DNA of 64,000 nucleotides, from positions 9,636,071 through 9,700,070 of the forward strand of contig OY747716.1 in NCBI GenBank assembly GCA_963556495.2. Reading direction: 5' to 3'. Positions within the stretch are counted from its first letter, which is position 1. Every line of letters begins with the position of its first letter. Origin of the DNA: Valencia hispanica. Lineage: Eukaryota > Chordata > Actinopteri > Cyprinodontiformes > Valenciidae. Of the stretch, positions 21,112 through 31,717 are shown piece by piece. The translations under genes and the position numbers were made by a program. The notes beneath the pieces are model-generated. The model made no database searches and was not told where the DNA came from. It saw nothing but the letters and a program-made list of their open reading frames with translations.

Positions 21112-22056
21112 TCATTCTAGTGGTGCAACTTGAGTGGTGCAGTGGAGTGGCATGATAAGGGGCAGTCTATATAAACCTGTGGATTCACTGTATTGCCAAT
21201 GATCTTCTTTATTTTCTTGCAAAGTTGTAAAATCTGTGGCGTTATTTGCTTTTCGCACCATATATCCCAAATCTTTCCAACGTGATGTACTGCTTTTTGT
21301 CAGGGATATATGCGGATCTGTAGGCAAATCGAAGAACGGTTTAAGGCTGGTAGACAGTGTTACTGAGGCAGCTGAAACAGATTTTCCATCAGTAATGATG
21401 TGTGAGGTGAACACTACAGCAGGTGAGAGTTGCATAAAATAGTCTTGGAACTTGGGATCAGGTTCAGGCCTCAGAGCCATAGTCACATGTAACTGTGATG
21501 TAGGCATGATTTGTTTGTCGGGTTCAGGAACTACCTGCAAAGCTGTGTCCATCATTGTTGTTGTATCTTTAAGGTTTTCTTTAGGTTCAACTCGTAAAAA
21601 ATAGTACAGACCGAGTCCCTGTGGTCTATGAGTTGAATTTAGGTAAATGTCATCCTTTCCTGTTCTCACAGCTCTCATGCCGTCTCCCACTGGGATAATT
21701 GAGATTTTTAGGGCTGACATTAAGTCTCTGCCCAACAAATTGAGTGGACATTGTGGTGAAATGACTATTGAGTTTTTAGAACTAAACCTAGTTTTTGCAT
21801 CTGTTATTAACGCTGGTTTAGATAAAAATGAGCGTGTAGTAGCACCATCTGCTGATTTGACCAAAATGCTTTCTTTAGATTCTGGCAGATTAACGCCAGA
21901 GGAGATCACTGTTCTGCAAGCTCCAGTGTCACAAAGGAGCTCTACCATTTGTTCATTAATTTTAAGTGTTATGTAAGGCTTCTCTTTCAGAACATTAAGT
22001 AATTCACATGCGCCACAGCAATCCACCACCTCATTAGAGGCGGTAAAAGTATCTAG
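21112..22056 (-). pseudogene. pro: Retroviral aspartic protease region
   Basis: The frame encodes ELLCDTGACRTVIS with the catalytic D-T-G/A (Asp about 34 residues into the frame) and NLLGRDLMSAL, the conserved G-R-D segment near the end of retroviral proteases. About 190 further residues follow toward reverse transcriptase. The frame is the same as that of the gag zinc knuckle upstream and of integrase downstream. It lies behind the TGA at 22057-22059 rather than behind its own ATG, so it would be made only as a gag fusion. Confidence 0.88.
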
Positions 22057-22062
22057 TCATTG
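22053..22062 (-). promoter_or_regulatory. gag-protease stop codon in UGA-CUAG context
   Basis: On the minus strand the codons are CAG CAA TGA CTA GAT. The zinc-knuckle frame upstream and the protease frame downstream are the same frame, separated by this single TGA. UGA followed by CUAG is a known efficient readthrough context in animal mRNAs, and CAA before the stop is also common at viral readthrough sites. Gammaretroviruses express pol by stop readthrough, usually of UAG. Readthrough here is inferred; a plain nonsense mutation is possible. Confidence 0.6.
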
Positions 22063-22065
22063 CTG

Positions 22066-23240
22066 TGTGAACCGCGAGTGGTCTGGGGCAGTTGGACCCT
22101 GTGTATGGATCTGACCTCGCCCTTTGCCCCCTTCTCGGCCTCTGCCTCTGCTACATTCATTTGAAACGTGGCCTACTTTCCCGCAGATCCAACACGTGGG
22201 GGCAGTGTGGCCACCTTGATGTCTCCATGAACCCTGGGGTGTGTGAAAATGTGTATTCCTTCGTGGTCTAAACCCCTTCCTTTGTTGTGGTTGTCACTTT
22301 GATAATAAACTTCCCCCTCATCGTCTTCAAGTTGGGTGTGAAATACCTGTGTGTCGGAGTCTGGAGGTTTTGGTTTCTTCCCCTTTCTTTCCATGACACC
22401 TTCTGCAAAACGTGCATTGGCCATAAGGTCGCAAGTTTCCAAAGTCAGAAGGTGATTTTTAATCCAATTAGTGATAGTGGGGTGGAAACTATGTAGCAGA
22501 CCATTACACAAATGCCGCATATATGGGGTATCATAACCACCCTCTTTAACGTCTTTAAGTGACCATGGTCTAAAAACATATCTCGGAGTGCCATCGGCAG
22601 ATGGTATTTGAATCATAGGGTTAACATCTATTGAGTCCTCTGGTTCACTCTCATAAGACTTATCCTCAGATTTTTTTGGACCTGACTTCTTTGTAATTCT
22701 AAGTCTTTGTTTTATTGTGGTACCATCTGTTTTTTCTTCAATTGCAAATTGATCTCTTGGAACAGGAGGATATAGACCTTCCCCTAAAGCCCCCGGCTGG
22801 TCTGATGGGGGTGTTGGTGGGGGTGCATAAGGTACTCCTCCAACAGCCCCAGGGGGGTCTGTCTGGGCTGTAGGTAGAGGTGCATAAGGAGGAGGACACA
22901 GTGTGAGTTCGTCACCGAGCTTTTTCATAAGAAAAGCCTCATCTTTAGAGCCTTTGTTTTTTTTCCTGTTTTTTATATTTTGCTTCCTTTTCTCTGTTTC
23001 ATCAGCCCACACACGTGCTATTTCTAACTGTGTCTGTTTAAGTTTTTTCTTTTTACCTTTAGCGATAAGTGTTTTTGCTTCGAGAACACATACCAGTTCT
23101 TTCCATTGATTTCCTTTAAGTTTCCCGTCTACTTTATACTTTTTGCGCCATTTTGTCAGAAACTGAAGATTTTCGGGGTCCTTTTTATGCATATACTTTG
23201 AATCTCCCTCTAATTTGTCGGTGGAAACATCGTTTCCCAT
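22066..23240 (-). pseudogene. gag: Retroviral gag
   Basis: The frame 22173-23240 starts with MGN, a myristoylation signal for membrane targeting of the matrix protein, followed by a basic Lys-rich matrix-like segment. A proline-rich stretch holds PPPY at residues 116-119, a late-domain motif that recruits NEDD4-type ligases. A short capsid-like region follows (RPWSLKDVKEGGYDTPYM, later HPTITNWIKNHL); at about 355 residues gag is short, so capsid is probably partly deleted. A single-base frameshift near 22270-22290 puts nucleocapsid in another frame, where CWICGKVGHVSNEC forms one CCHC zinc knuckle at about 22150-22195. That frame then leads to the TGA at 22057. Confidence 0.9.
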
Positions 23241-24236
23241 CTTTGCGTTGTTTTTATAAAACCCTTAATGGGTTCTATTAATTGGTCTGGTAAAGTCTAG
23301 TGTTAGAATACCAAATAGTTCTAGGAGGATAACGGCAATTATTAATATTAAGATTAAGGTGAATGAAAAAGAAAGAACTATTAAATTAGTCTGTCGAGTT
23401 AAAGTTAGTCATTTATTCTTTAATTAATTAAAATAATTTTTTGGTCATTTATTTGAGATTTTTAATTGTAATAAAATTCTGCTAAAACTGGATCGTATAG
23501 TTTTTACTCTAAGTGTCTCTTTTGTGCAACTAGATTGAGCCGTTTTATGGCTTTCTTAATCTAAGGATGTGTTGTGTAACCTATAATTCCGTACAGAACG
23601 TCTCTTGTAGTGCACGTCAAACCGTACGTTAACACTGTTAGGTTTCAGGTTGGACTGGCATACATAAAGATTATGTCCTGTGCCTATCTTACTCTACCCA
23701 CCTGGGGTGGGGTGCGGTATATCGTTTTGATTCTGCTGTTTGTGTTTTTACTCCCATACACTGGCGTGCTTTATTTCCCAGCGAGGTGGGTTGGCTCGCA
23801 AACCTAACCCATTACAACCGTTTCCCAGCAAGGTGGACCGGTTCGCAAACCTGGTCCGTTACACCCTTTTTTGGAGGTGGACAGGTTCGCAAACCTGTAC
23901 ACCCTTTTGCTGTGGTAATTAACGCATTAATCACTTATGGATCAACACCTGATATTTTATCAGAGAGGCTAAAGCGTCCTTTAGGCCCAAACAGCAGAAT
24001 ATACCCTGACTATCTTAGAATTGTTTCATTTTTATTTTTTTAAATGTGAAGGTGCACAAAAAAGACGTACTCACAATCTCTCTCCTAAGCGAGTGATTCA
24101 AACCGAATCGATCGCACGGGAGCACGCGCAGGGGGTCCTCGTGGAAGTTATGCAGCCGGCCAGTGCCGCAATTCAGCAATCTGGACGTCAAGAACAGCCC
24201 TTCGACGGAGACCACCAACGGGAGTGCTCCGTACGT
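23241..24236 (-). other. Retroviral 5' leader
   Basis: About 1 kb between the primer site and the gag ATG with no long frame. It contains three spaced hairpin repeats (see the entry at 23787-23903). AT-rich wording nearer gag shows nothing else. Confidence 0.75.
23787..23903 (-). repeat. Three tandem hairpins in the retroviral leader
   Basis: On the minus strand three units, about 46-48 bp apart, share ggtttgcga(a/g)cc. Each folds into a stem with a TGCG loop: 23787-23811, 23835-23857 and 23876-23903. The outer stems differ but stay paired: tgggtt with aaccca, ggacc with ggtcc, and ggtg...acaggtt with aacctgt...cacc. Two carry one bulged A. Changes on both sides of the stems point to selection for RNA structure, for example in genome packaging or dimerisation; that role is inference. 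Confidence 0.7.
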
Positions 24237-24251
24237 CGAGTCACGGCACCA
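24237..24251 (-). other. Primer-binding site for tRNA-His
   Basis: On the minus strand the site reads tggtgccgtgactcg, three bases after the 5' LTR. It is complementary to the 3' end of animal tRNA-His (…cgagtcacggcacca). This primes minus-strand DNA synthesis. Confidence 0.9.
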
Positions 24252-24254
24252 AGA

Positions 24255-24616
24255 TGTTAGGTTAAAAAGTGGTTGACCTACAATGAATCACACACAAGGG
24301 TCGGAGAGAATATGGAGTCAATAAGCTCTGCAGAGGTAGATGTGGATAATCAGTTATGCAGAGGGAGACCAGGAAAATACTATAAGGAAGGAGCCAACCG
24401 TGTCTGTCTGTTCTCAGCCTCCCAGTGTCATAGTCTCTGGTCTCGAAGAGCATCCCCTCTGCAGTCTCTCTTTATTTAGTCACACTTCATTAACATATTA
24501 AAAGAACAGGATGTCATGCAAATGAGCATGTGACTGAAACCAAAATGACATTTAAAAAGTACATTAGAAAGACACCCTAAGAAAATAATAATACAACATT
24601 ATTATTTTACCTAACA
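24255..24616 (-). repeat. 5' LTR of the endogenous retrovirus
   Basis: 362 bp with TG...CA ends. The octamer-type ATGCAAAT is at 24516-24523 and the minus-strand AATAAA at 24471-24476, placing U3 on the right and U5 on the left. The polyadenylation signal is about 145 bp into the LTR, so R is expected near there. No clear TATA box was identified. Confidence 0.95.
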
Positions 24617-25404
24617 TTGTTGCTCACAGCTATCTAAATAAACCAGTGGGTTAATCAGTGGCTGTTTTTATGGAACAATGAATTCAAATTGGAACTTTTC
24701 AACACCCTGTGGATCAATAGTATATCTGGGCTTGGACTAATATCCATGTTGTTGAATTTGGTGCACATCAGATGATGTACATAAAAATTAGAGCCAAACG
24801 TTTTTCCATGGCATGATATCATATCTTCGCCATCCTGCTAAAGCGACACCCTCTTTCTAAACCTCTCAGTTGTGGAAACCAAGTTACACCAACTTGTTTT
24901 CAGTCACTGGCCACGTCTACAGGTTGATTAGGTAAAAGGAATCAGATATGGACCTTCTTAAATAAAAAGTTTAACTTTCTGTTATTAGGGGGTGGAGCTT
25001 AGGTGGCAAGAGCAACTGAGCCTATGAATATGTTAAGTGCTTGTCTGTGATGACAAAAAATTTGTTACTAGTCTGACCCTGTGTGTGGAAGTTATTGCAC
25101 CATTTTCTTTTATGGTGAGAAGCCATATTTTGAGGCTTGGCTACGTCCACATGCTTTGAGGCAGCAGAATCCTTTGAATAACTTTTGATCCCCAAGGCCT
25201 TAAGGTTATCCTGACGGACAAAATGTCGGCTTTGACCCAAAATGGCCAACCTTCTGTGGGGTTTGGACCATGGCTTCAAGAGACTTTTTTGTAGGTCCTG
25301 AGACAATACATACATGTCCTGAATTTCATAATCCTCGGATAAAGCATGGCTTTGGGCTGATTGTTTTATAGCTTCTGGGGGCACCTTGTTGGAATTAGGC
25401 TATT
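24617..25404. other. Unassigned flank
   Basis: Contains one 120-codon minus-strand frame (25022-25384) with no domain I recognise and no repeat signature. The stretch 24726-24850 resembles 25850-25960 in wording (ggactaat..., attaga(g/c)(c)ccaaacgt), so a diverged dispersed repeat is likely present in both places. Confidence 0.4.
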
Positions 25405-25815
25405 CAATTCAACTCAATTTAGTTTATTTATATAGCGCCGATTCACAACAGATGTCATCTCAAGGCACTTAACAAGAAGTCATTTCAATAAATTTATTCA
25501 AACATTCCAATCAGTTAAAAAGTTTCCTATTTAGGGAATCCCAGCAGATTACGTCAGTCATTGGCATGAGGTTGGGCCCCGTTGATGCAGACTTGCTAAC
25601 CAAAGCAATCCTCCAGCAATCCCTCATACTGAGCAAGCATGTAGCGACGGTGGAGAGGAAAAACTCCCCTTTAACAGGAAGAAACCTCCAACAGAACCAG
25701 GCTCAGTAGGAGTGGCCATCTGCCACAACCGTCTGGGGGCAGAGACACAGAAGGAACAGAAGATCTGATATAAGAGAACTTTCTATGTTACAGAAAGTAA
25801 AAAGTTGATAACATG
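25405..25815 (-). mobile_element. L2-type LINE 3' end (antisense copy)
   Basis: Starts with the tail caattcaactcaatttagtt and tttatatagcgcc, then catctcaaggcacttaac, aatcccagcagatt and gaggttgggccccgttgatg, the same 3' untranslated sequence as the copies at 35660-36278 and 37066-37450. No coding part is kept. Confidence 0.85.
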
Positions 25816-25990
25816 ACACTATGCCCACCGAAGATTTACATAAATGTCTTTTAGGGGTTGGACTAATTACCATTATGTTTAACCTGGCGCAGATGAAATT
25901 ATTTTTGTGGAAATTAGACCCAAACGTATGGTCACGGCGTGACTGCGGACTTTGCCGTGCCGCCACTTGCGAAAGAGCTTCACCACAGAC

Positions 25991-28900
25991 CAGACCCGTC
26001 GCCAGACCTCAGTCTTAAGGGGGGCATATCAAATGCATGGGGGGGCACAATTATTATTACCCTTAATCGTCTACTTGCGTAGCACCGATACATGTTAAAC
26101 ATAACCATCAGCACGTCCAGCGACAGCCTACATCAGTTTTCATAATATAAAATAATAGAATACATGAAAGAAGAAATGTTATCAATTTCCACAAAACAGA
26201 TGCTGCAACACCAGAAGCGTCTCTCAACCTGAAAAAGCACCGCGGCGGGTGCATTTGAAAACAGTCAACAGAGAAGTATGCAGTTTCATAACGCGCGACG
26301 CGCAAGCGTACACACACGCAGACACAGTTTAAACCTACTTTGAGTGGGGGCAGTGCTGACCTCTCTCTAGTCAGAACAGCGGGAGGCGGCGTTTCTCCAG
26401 GCTGAACCTCCTCATCAGTGCATCCTTCCACTCAGACTTGAACTTGTGCGTGAGGTCCTTTTCAAAAGCGAGCTGAATAAGTTGGGCATTGCGTTTCTGG
26501 AGCATGCTGTGTCGATGCTCGGAGAACACGCTTTTTAGTGTGGAAAAAGAGTTTTCGCATACTGCTGTTGACGCTCCTAAGGTTAAGGCCAGCTTGTATG
26601 CTCTAACAACAGTTGGCATTGCTTGGAGTGCACAGTTGAACGTACTGAGGATGTTGGCTATTGTCCATTTTCTGTCTTCAGGGGGAACCGGGGTATCAGT
26701 CATTTTCTTCACCAGAAACTCACGAGCCACAGTGTTTTCCGATTCAACCACATCAGTTCCAACTAAATCCAGTAGAGGGGTTACTTTTGATGGGTCCAGG
26801 AAATTATCCTCGGTCTCTGAGTTCAAAGCGGCCAGTGCACCAATGAGCTCGCTACTGCACTCACCAAAACGCACATCCATCTCTCCTTGCACAGCATCAA
26901 TGACACTGTAAAATAACCTACTGAACTTGGTCTTTTCGTCTATGTTTCTTCAACTCCAAATTCACTGAGGTTTTTGTAAACTGTGCGTCTTCTCTTGCTT
27001 GGACCGGGGCTGGTCACTGGCACGGCCTCGGTGCCAGTGGCTGGAGGAGCGCAGAGATCCTACAGTGCAGAAAAGTCCTTTTCTGTGCGCAGTTTGTTCA
27101 CGCAGTCGGAAGCGCTGTTCACAAATGTCACAGCGGTGAAGAAGTCCAACAACAGCTTCATAACAAGGTGCGCAATGAAAAGAAAACTGCGCTGCGTAAT
27201 TGCACGGAGCAGCCCTGTGGCTCCGACGCGCACCTCCGCTCCGAGGCCTCTTGTGTTCTCCACATCAGTCAGTAATGTGGATACGTTGTGAAAACTCTTC
27301 ACCACAACTTTGACCGTTGCCAAGTGGCCAGTCCATCTCTGGTCCAAGAGACGTTTCAGGGTCTCGCCTTTGTACAACATAGCGACAGTTGGCTTCCTGA
27401 TGAAGTTATACAGCATGTTGCATACTCCCAAAAAATCCTGTACAGCTGCCTCGCTGGACATGGCGTGAAGCACAACCAGATGAAGTTGGTGATTAAAACA
27501 GTGGATGTACGGTATGTTACGATCCAGTTTGTTTTGGAGCAATTTCTCCACACCCCAATGCCTGCCAGACATGAGTGATGCGCCATCATAAACCTGACTC
27601 AGGATTTTGTCCGTGCTGAGTCCGGCGCTGGTGAGCTCATCAATGATTACACCGGTCAGAGCCTCTGCATCACCTTTCTCTGATGTAGCCATTACCAAGA
27701 GGCGCTCACACGCAGCATAGTTTTCGTCAACAAAACTCACAACTATGGATATATTTTCTTGGCCCATAGGATCCCATGTGCCATCCACTTTAATTGAATA
27801 CCAGCTATCCCCGACTTGTCTCACTATCTCCTCTGTCACAAGTTTGCTCATCAGTTTGATTATCTCGTTCTGTATCTGTGGGCTGGTATAGCGTGTATTC
27901 TGTGGGATTGTTTTTGTAATCCTGGTCAGTTCTGGATCTTTGCGCATGGAGTACTCAAAAAAAGACAAGAACAACCCCATGGAGCCACTGTCATCTAGCA
28001 CACTGGCAAAACCAGCATTATCTCCATGTAACGGCAGTTGATTCACCACTAAAAACTCCACCATGTCATTTATGGCTGACATGTAGAATCTGTTGCGAGC
28101 CAGTTGCTCTGGAATTAAGAGAGTGGAAATCTTTTTTTCTGTCTCTGCGTTTTTTCCGAATCTCTCCACATTGTTTCACATGCTAAATGTTCTTTTGAAG
28201 CTGCATGCTTATTTAATCCCTTGCCTGTTTCAATTGCATGTTTCCAGTCATTAAATCCCTTACTGGAGAATGTTGAGTCAGATGATACAGATTTGAATTT
28301 GCTGCAGGCATAACAAAATGCAGCATCCCTTTCTTCCGAGTACTCAAGCCAGTCCCTGTTCAAATACCAGCTGGAGGAAAATGATCGTTCTCTTGATCCA
28401 AAAATTTTCACAGAATATGTTTTCAAGATAACCTGTTTAGGTTTGTCTGTGCTGAGGTCAGACATAGAAACACATCCAACTGGCAGTTGTGCCCCTGTAA
28501 GGGATGACCTGCTGCTGGGGTTTAGCCTCCATTGTGTTGCTGCTGCCGGAGTCGGGCTCCACAGACCTGCTAGCTGCAAGCTCTGGCTCGGACTGTTGTC
28601 CTTCTTCTCCACTGGCACTGACAACATCAAGCGCCGGGTTGTCTGATTTAGCAGAAGTGGTGACCGAGTTGGTTTTTTAAACCCCTTACGTATATCCATA
28701 ATGTCTGATCTAATTAATCGAAAGCTAGCGAAAACGCTCCCTCTCTCACACATCAAAAAACGCGGTAACTTGCAACATTGACGTAGACTACGTTCACGTC
28801 ACGTAGCTAGACATGATCATTCTCATCAAAGAAAAACACACTTGTTTCTTTATATTTTTAACGTCTTAGTGATGAAGAGTGTAACATTATTAGTTTAAAC

Positions 28901-29006
28901 AATAATAACAAAAAAAAGAAAAATAGTTTTTAGAGCTATGGACCTCCAGTAGGGGGGCACAAGTACTTTGTGGGGCCCCTATGGCCCGCCCATAGCGACG
29001 GGTGTG
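25991..29006 (-). mobile_element. hAT transposon (TTF/DUF4371 type) with perfect 8-bp TSD
   Basis: The left end cagacccgtcgc and the reverse complement of the right end (cacacccgtcgc) agree at 11 of 12 bases. The element is flanked on both sides by ccacagac (25983-25990 and 29007-29014), an exact 8-bp duplication as hAT transposases generate. The body carries one decayed transposase gene on the minus strand. The insertion lies inside a different, older hAT transposase sequence, which resumes on both sides. Confidence 0.9.
26371..28756 (-). pseudogene. hAT transposase with TTF zinc finger, nearly complete but broken
   Basis: Three frames together make about 780 residues. The N-terminal part (28115-28756) has a TTF-type zinc finger (AAFCYACSKF, later GLNKHAASKEH). 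The middle part (27060-28169) is DUF4371/RNase-H-like, with VDGTWDPMGQENISIVVSF, LSQVYDGASLMSG, YIHCFNHQLHLVVLH and LLDQRWTGHLATV. The C-terminal part (26371-26892) has the hAT dimerisation region (LGASTAVCENSFSTLKSVFS, then LIQLAFEKDL). Lesions: a one-base shift in an A run near 28135, an in-frame TAG at about 27058 and a shift near 26945. Related to ZMYM1-like and hAT proteins of fish. The low lesion count suggests moderate age. Confidence 0.9.
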
Positions 29007-30300
29007 CCACAGACCTAGCTTTATTGAGGTTTCTTTTGACAGTTGTCTCTTTCTGCAACATGTGGACCACAAGTTGTATGGTATGCACCACGCACGGTGT
29101 CCGGTCCATTTCCATGTCGACACAATGGTACCTAATAAGAAGAAGAAAAGACAACCAAATAAGTCTAAACCTAATAAAATGGCTGGTGTGTGTCTGTATT
29201 ATATATATACTGTATATATGTAGTGTGGCAGGGGGAAAGTATTAATATGACAATTGACTGTTATGTAAAAGAATAAATTAAACATGGCTCACCGCTGGTC
29301 ATCAATTTCAAAGTTACTTTCCATGGTGGACCCAGGTGAGTCGTCCTCAGAGCTGGTTTCTTCTGCTGTGGCGTTTTTAAAGGCTGCCACCATGTTACTC
29401 CCATTGTCCGTTATTAACGTCAGGATCTTCTGCTTTGGTATGGCCCACTCTTGCATACCTTTGTCCACACATGCCTTAAAAGACTGTGTAGTGTGTGGGT
29501 GAGGTACTTGTTCAAGGGCCAACAATATATGGTATAGGTTTACTTAGTTCAGCACAAAAGTAGCATGCACTTATAGCAAGGAATGAGGCTGTCAGTCAAG
29601 GCCAATAGATAGTTTCCGGGCACCAGCCAGTCTCTCTTTGAATTTTTGTCTTTCATGTTCATACTGTGTTTCAATCAAACTGCTCATTTTAGTTTTCTTT
29701 GGAACTGTTAGTCTCCTATCTACTATCTCCATCATTAGTACAAAGTCCTCATCTTCAATTGTTGTGAGTAAACCTGTGCGTCCAATCCATCCAGCTATGG
29801 CCTGCTCCTTGGTCTGTTGTTCCTTCGATTCAGTTTTGTACTTTGATGAAAGCTGTAGAGATGGCCTGCTGCTGGGTTGCACTAGCAGCACTAGCTTTAT
29901 TTCCACTTGGCCCATGGTCATCTTTGTCATCAGACGTCTTGTATATGTGAGGGTGAATAAAGGGGGAATCAAGTTGTGATTTATTTTCTTTCTTGCCCCA
30001 GTCTCATCAGATCTCTCCCTATGTCTCTCTCACACATGCACACAGTCCAGTCATATACTACATCACATCTACTAACGTTTTACTAGTACACATTTGATTC
30101 AATTGTGAGACAATAATCTAATCAATACAGTTCAGAAGTGGTTTTCTTTAACTTCTATTTTATTCAAAGTTTTGTGAAAACACAGAGGTTTATCTAATAA
30201 AATAACCTTAGCGCGTATGCTTACCTTCGCATGTATTTCTGGATGAGACGTCTGTAAATGTCGCTTCAGGTTGGTGGTGTTTTTCCCAGCAATTTTTCCT
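28930..30300 (-). pseudogene. BED-type hAT transposase, older copy interrupted by another hAT
   Basis: Pieces on the minus strand in order: the end of a BED zinc finger (30225-30300; NTTNLKRHLQTSHPEIHAK) with a splice donor at 30224 (aag|gtaagc); TIEDEDFVLMMEIVDRRLTV with KEQAIAGWIGRTGL (29592-29972); KILTLITDNGSNMVAAF (29289-29525); and TPCVVHTIQLVVHMLQ followed by LNKARSV (29010-29150). After the 3-kb insertion, VKLFRK continues at about 25968-25990. The order fits ZBED-like hAT transposases. Frameshifts break most pieces. The far end beyond VKLFRK is missing. Confidence 0.8.
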
Positions 30301-30312
30301 CCCCACGGTTTA

Positions 30313-30887
30313 GGCCCCGTTTACACGAAGGAAAGACGCAGATATTTCCCTGCGGTTTGGCCTCTCGTTTACACGAAGGAAAGACACAGATATTTCCCTG
30401 CGGTTTGGCCTCTCATTTACACGAAAACCCAATTTTTATCACAGAAAACGATTATTTCTAAAAACTCCGGCCAAAGTGGAGATTTGCGTTTTCTCCATTT
30501 TAAGCGTTTGCATGTGGACAGAAAAAAACTGAGTTTTCAGCTCCCCAATGTCACTTTCCGCGACAAAAATGCTCCGACATCACTTGTGCGACCTGCTTTT
30601 ACACTCAGAAACAGCATCTATGCCCTCAGAGACGTGTTTACATTATCGATTGTCCACACGCTTTTTGCTTGCTTGTTTTTACAAGCTCTATTACTGCTCT
30701 ATGTAGAAGTTAGAACATACAAAGTTACTCTGAGTGGATAGGATTTGGGGGAACTACTGCCCCCTACAGGCATGTCTATAAATCTGCTTAACAACACATG
30801 CGGTTAGGTGTGGACAGAGTTTTTTTTTTTTTACTAGGTGGTGAGGATATTCGTTTTTAAAAAGCCCCGGCTACGTGTGTACATGGC
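30313..30887. mobile_element. MITE with ggccccgtttacacg-type ends and an internal tandem duplication
   Basis: The left end ggccccgtttacacg and the right end (cgtgtgtacatggc) are imperfect inverted repeats. Interior wording (aaaactccggccaaagtgg, gcgttttctcc, gcatgtggacag) is of a kind I know from many fish genomes. A 48-bp unit beginning gtttacacgaaggaaagac occurs at 30319 and again at 30367, with a third partial start near 30414. No clear target duplication. It cuts into the upstream side of the BED exon. Confidence 0.6.
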
Positions 30888-31350
30888 TTGTTGTCCTTGT
30901 TGTCATATGTGAAATGTGACCAGATGTCAATTCTTCGTTTTCGTCCTAGACCTAACGTTAGCTCTGACATATCTGTTCTGTCATTGCCCTCGGACCAGGT
31001 GCACTGCAAAACGTTAGCGTGTTGCTAATGAGCAAAGTCAACTGTCTGAGATCACCAAAGCTGTGTAACTATAACTGTGCACCTAAACACAACTAAATAT
31101 ATAATGTAAACAACTTTACTGTTGTGAAAACGTCCTCGAATCTGTGCAAATTTCTGCAAACTCATGTTTGTTCTCTTCCTGTGTAACCGCTGCTGCGTTT
31201 GTTTAGCTGTTGCGCTTTCATATGCCGCAGCTTTTTTAAATTGCTTTGTTGCTTCTGCATAGATCAACCTACCCTCAAAGATTCGCTCTGACTGGATTTC
31301 TTCCCAACTTGTCCCACAAAAAGAGTGGTTATGATTGGATCTCTCCTCCA
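30888..31350. other. Unassigned sequence
   Basis: A 99-codon minus-strand frame at 31052-31351 shows no domain. Nothing else recognised. Confidence 0.35.
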
Positions 31351-31531
31351 TTTGTCCCTCACATATATTTTCGTCTCATTTTTATTCGTTGACTAAAGTG
31401 TTAGTTATATTTCGTCACATTCTTCGTCATCATATCTGACTTTTTATTTAGTTTTTATTTAGTTTTCGTCCGTGAAAAAAGGTTTCTTGACAAATATTTT
31501 TCGTCACAGTCTTCGTCAATGAAATTAACAC
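31351..31531. repeat. One end of a non-autonomous hAT-like repeat
   Basis: Rich in cgtc/ttcgtc words and ending cgtcaatgaaattaacactg, which reversed starts CAGTGTTAATTTCATTGACG, a familiar hAT-style terminus in fish. The other end is not found in the window. Confidence 0.45.
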
Positions 31532-31604
31532 TGTTCTTAACCTTCAAAGCTTAACATGAACAGACTCCTACCTATATTGCTCATTTGATTTAACTACTGT
31601 ATTT

Positions 31605-31717
31605 ACCTCTCGCCATAGTGTGAGGTCTTTGAATCAAAACCTTTTAGTGGTCTGCCTCAACTTAAAAACTCGAGGAGATAGATCTTTCCAAGCTGTGTTG
31701 CTAAGACTGTAGAATGC
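31605..31717 (+). mobile_element. Short L2-group LINE ORF2 C-terminal fragment
   Basis: One frame reads LKTRGDRSFQAVLLRLWNAL, the region shortly before the end of ORF2 in this LINE group. It breaks off at about 31717 in favour of unrelated sequence. The fragment at 34380-34650 carries the following residues and may be its other half. Confidence 0.45.

Larger units (their letters stand above)
18804..24616 (-). mobile_element. Endogenous retrovirus with two LTRs, internally deleted
   Basis: Minus-strand order: 5' LTR, tRNA-His primer site, leader, gag, protease, integrase, env remnant, polypurine tract, 3' LTR. The LTRs differ at about 5 of 362 positions, so insertion looks fairly recent. Flanks are ctgtt and ttgtt, a possible 5-bp target duplication with one change. 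The reverse transcriptase/RNase H region and most of env are gone, and gag, protease and integrase carry stops or frameshifts. It cannot encode a functional virus. The MLV-like zinc knuckle, the GPY/F-type integrase end and the gag-pol arrangement suggest a class I (gamma/epsilon-like) fish ERV; class is inference. Confidence 0.93.

Noticed and set aside
25022..25384. 120-codon minus-strand frame as a possible gene
   Set aside because: No domain, no splice or start support, and neighbouring sequence contains dispersed repeats. Kept only as a remark.
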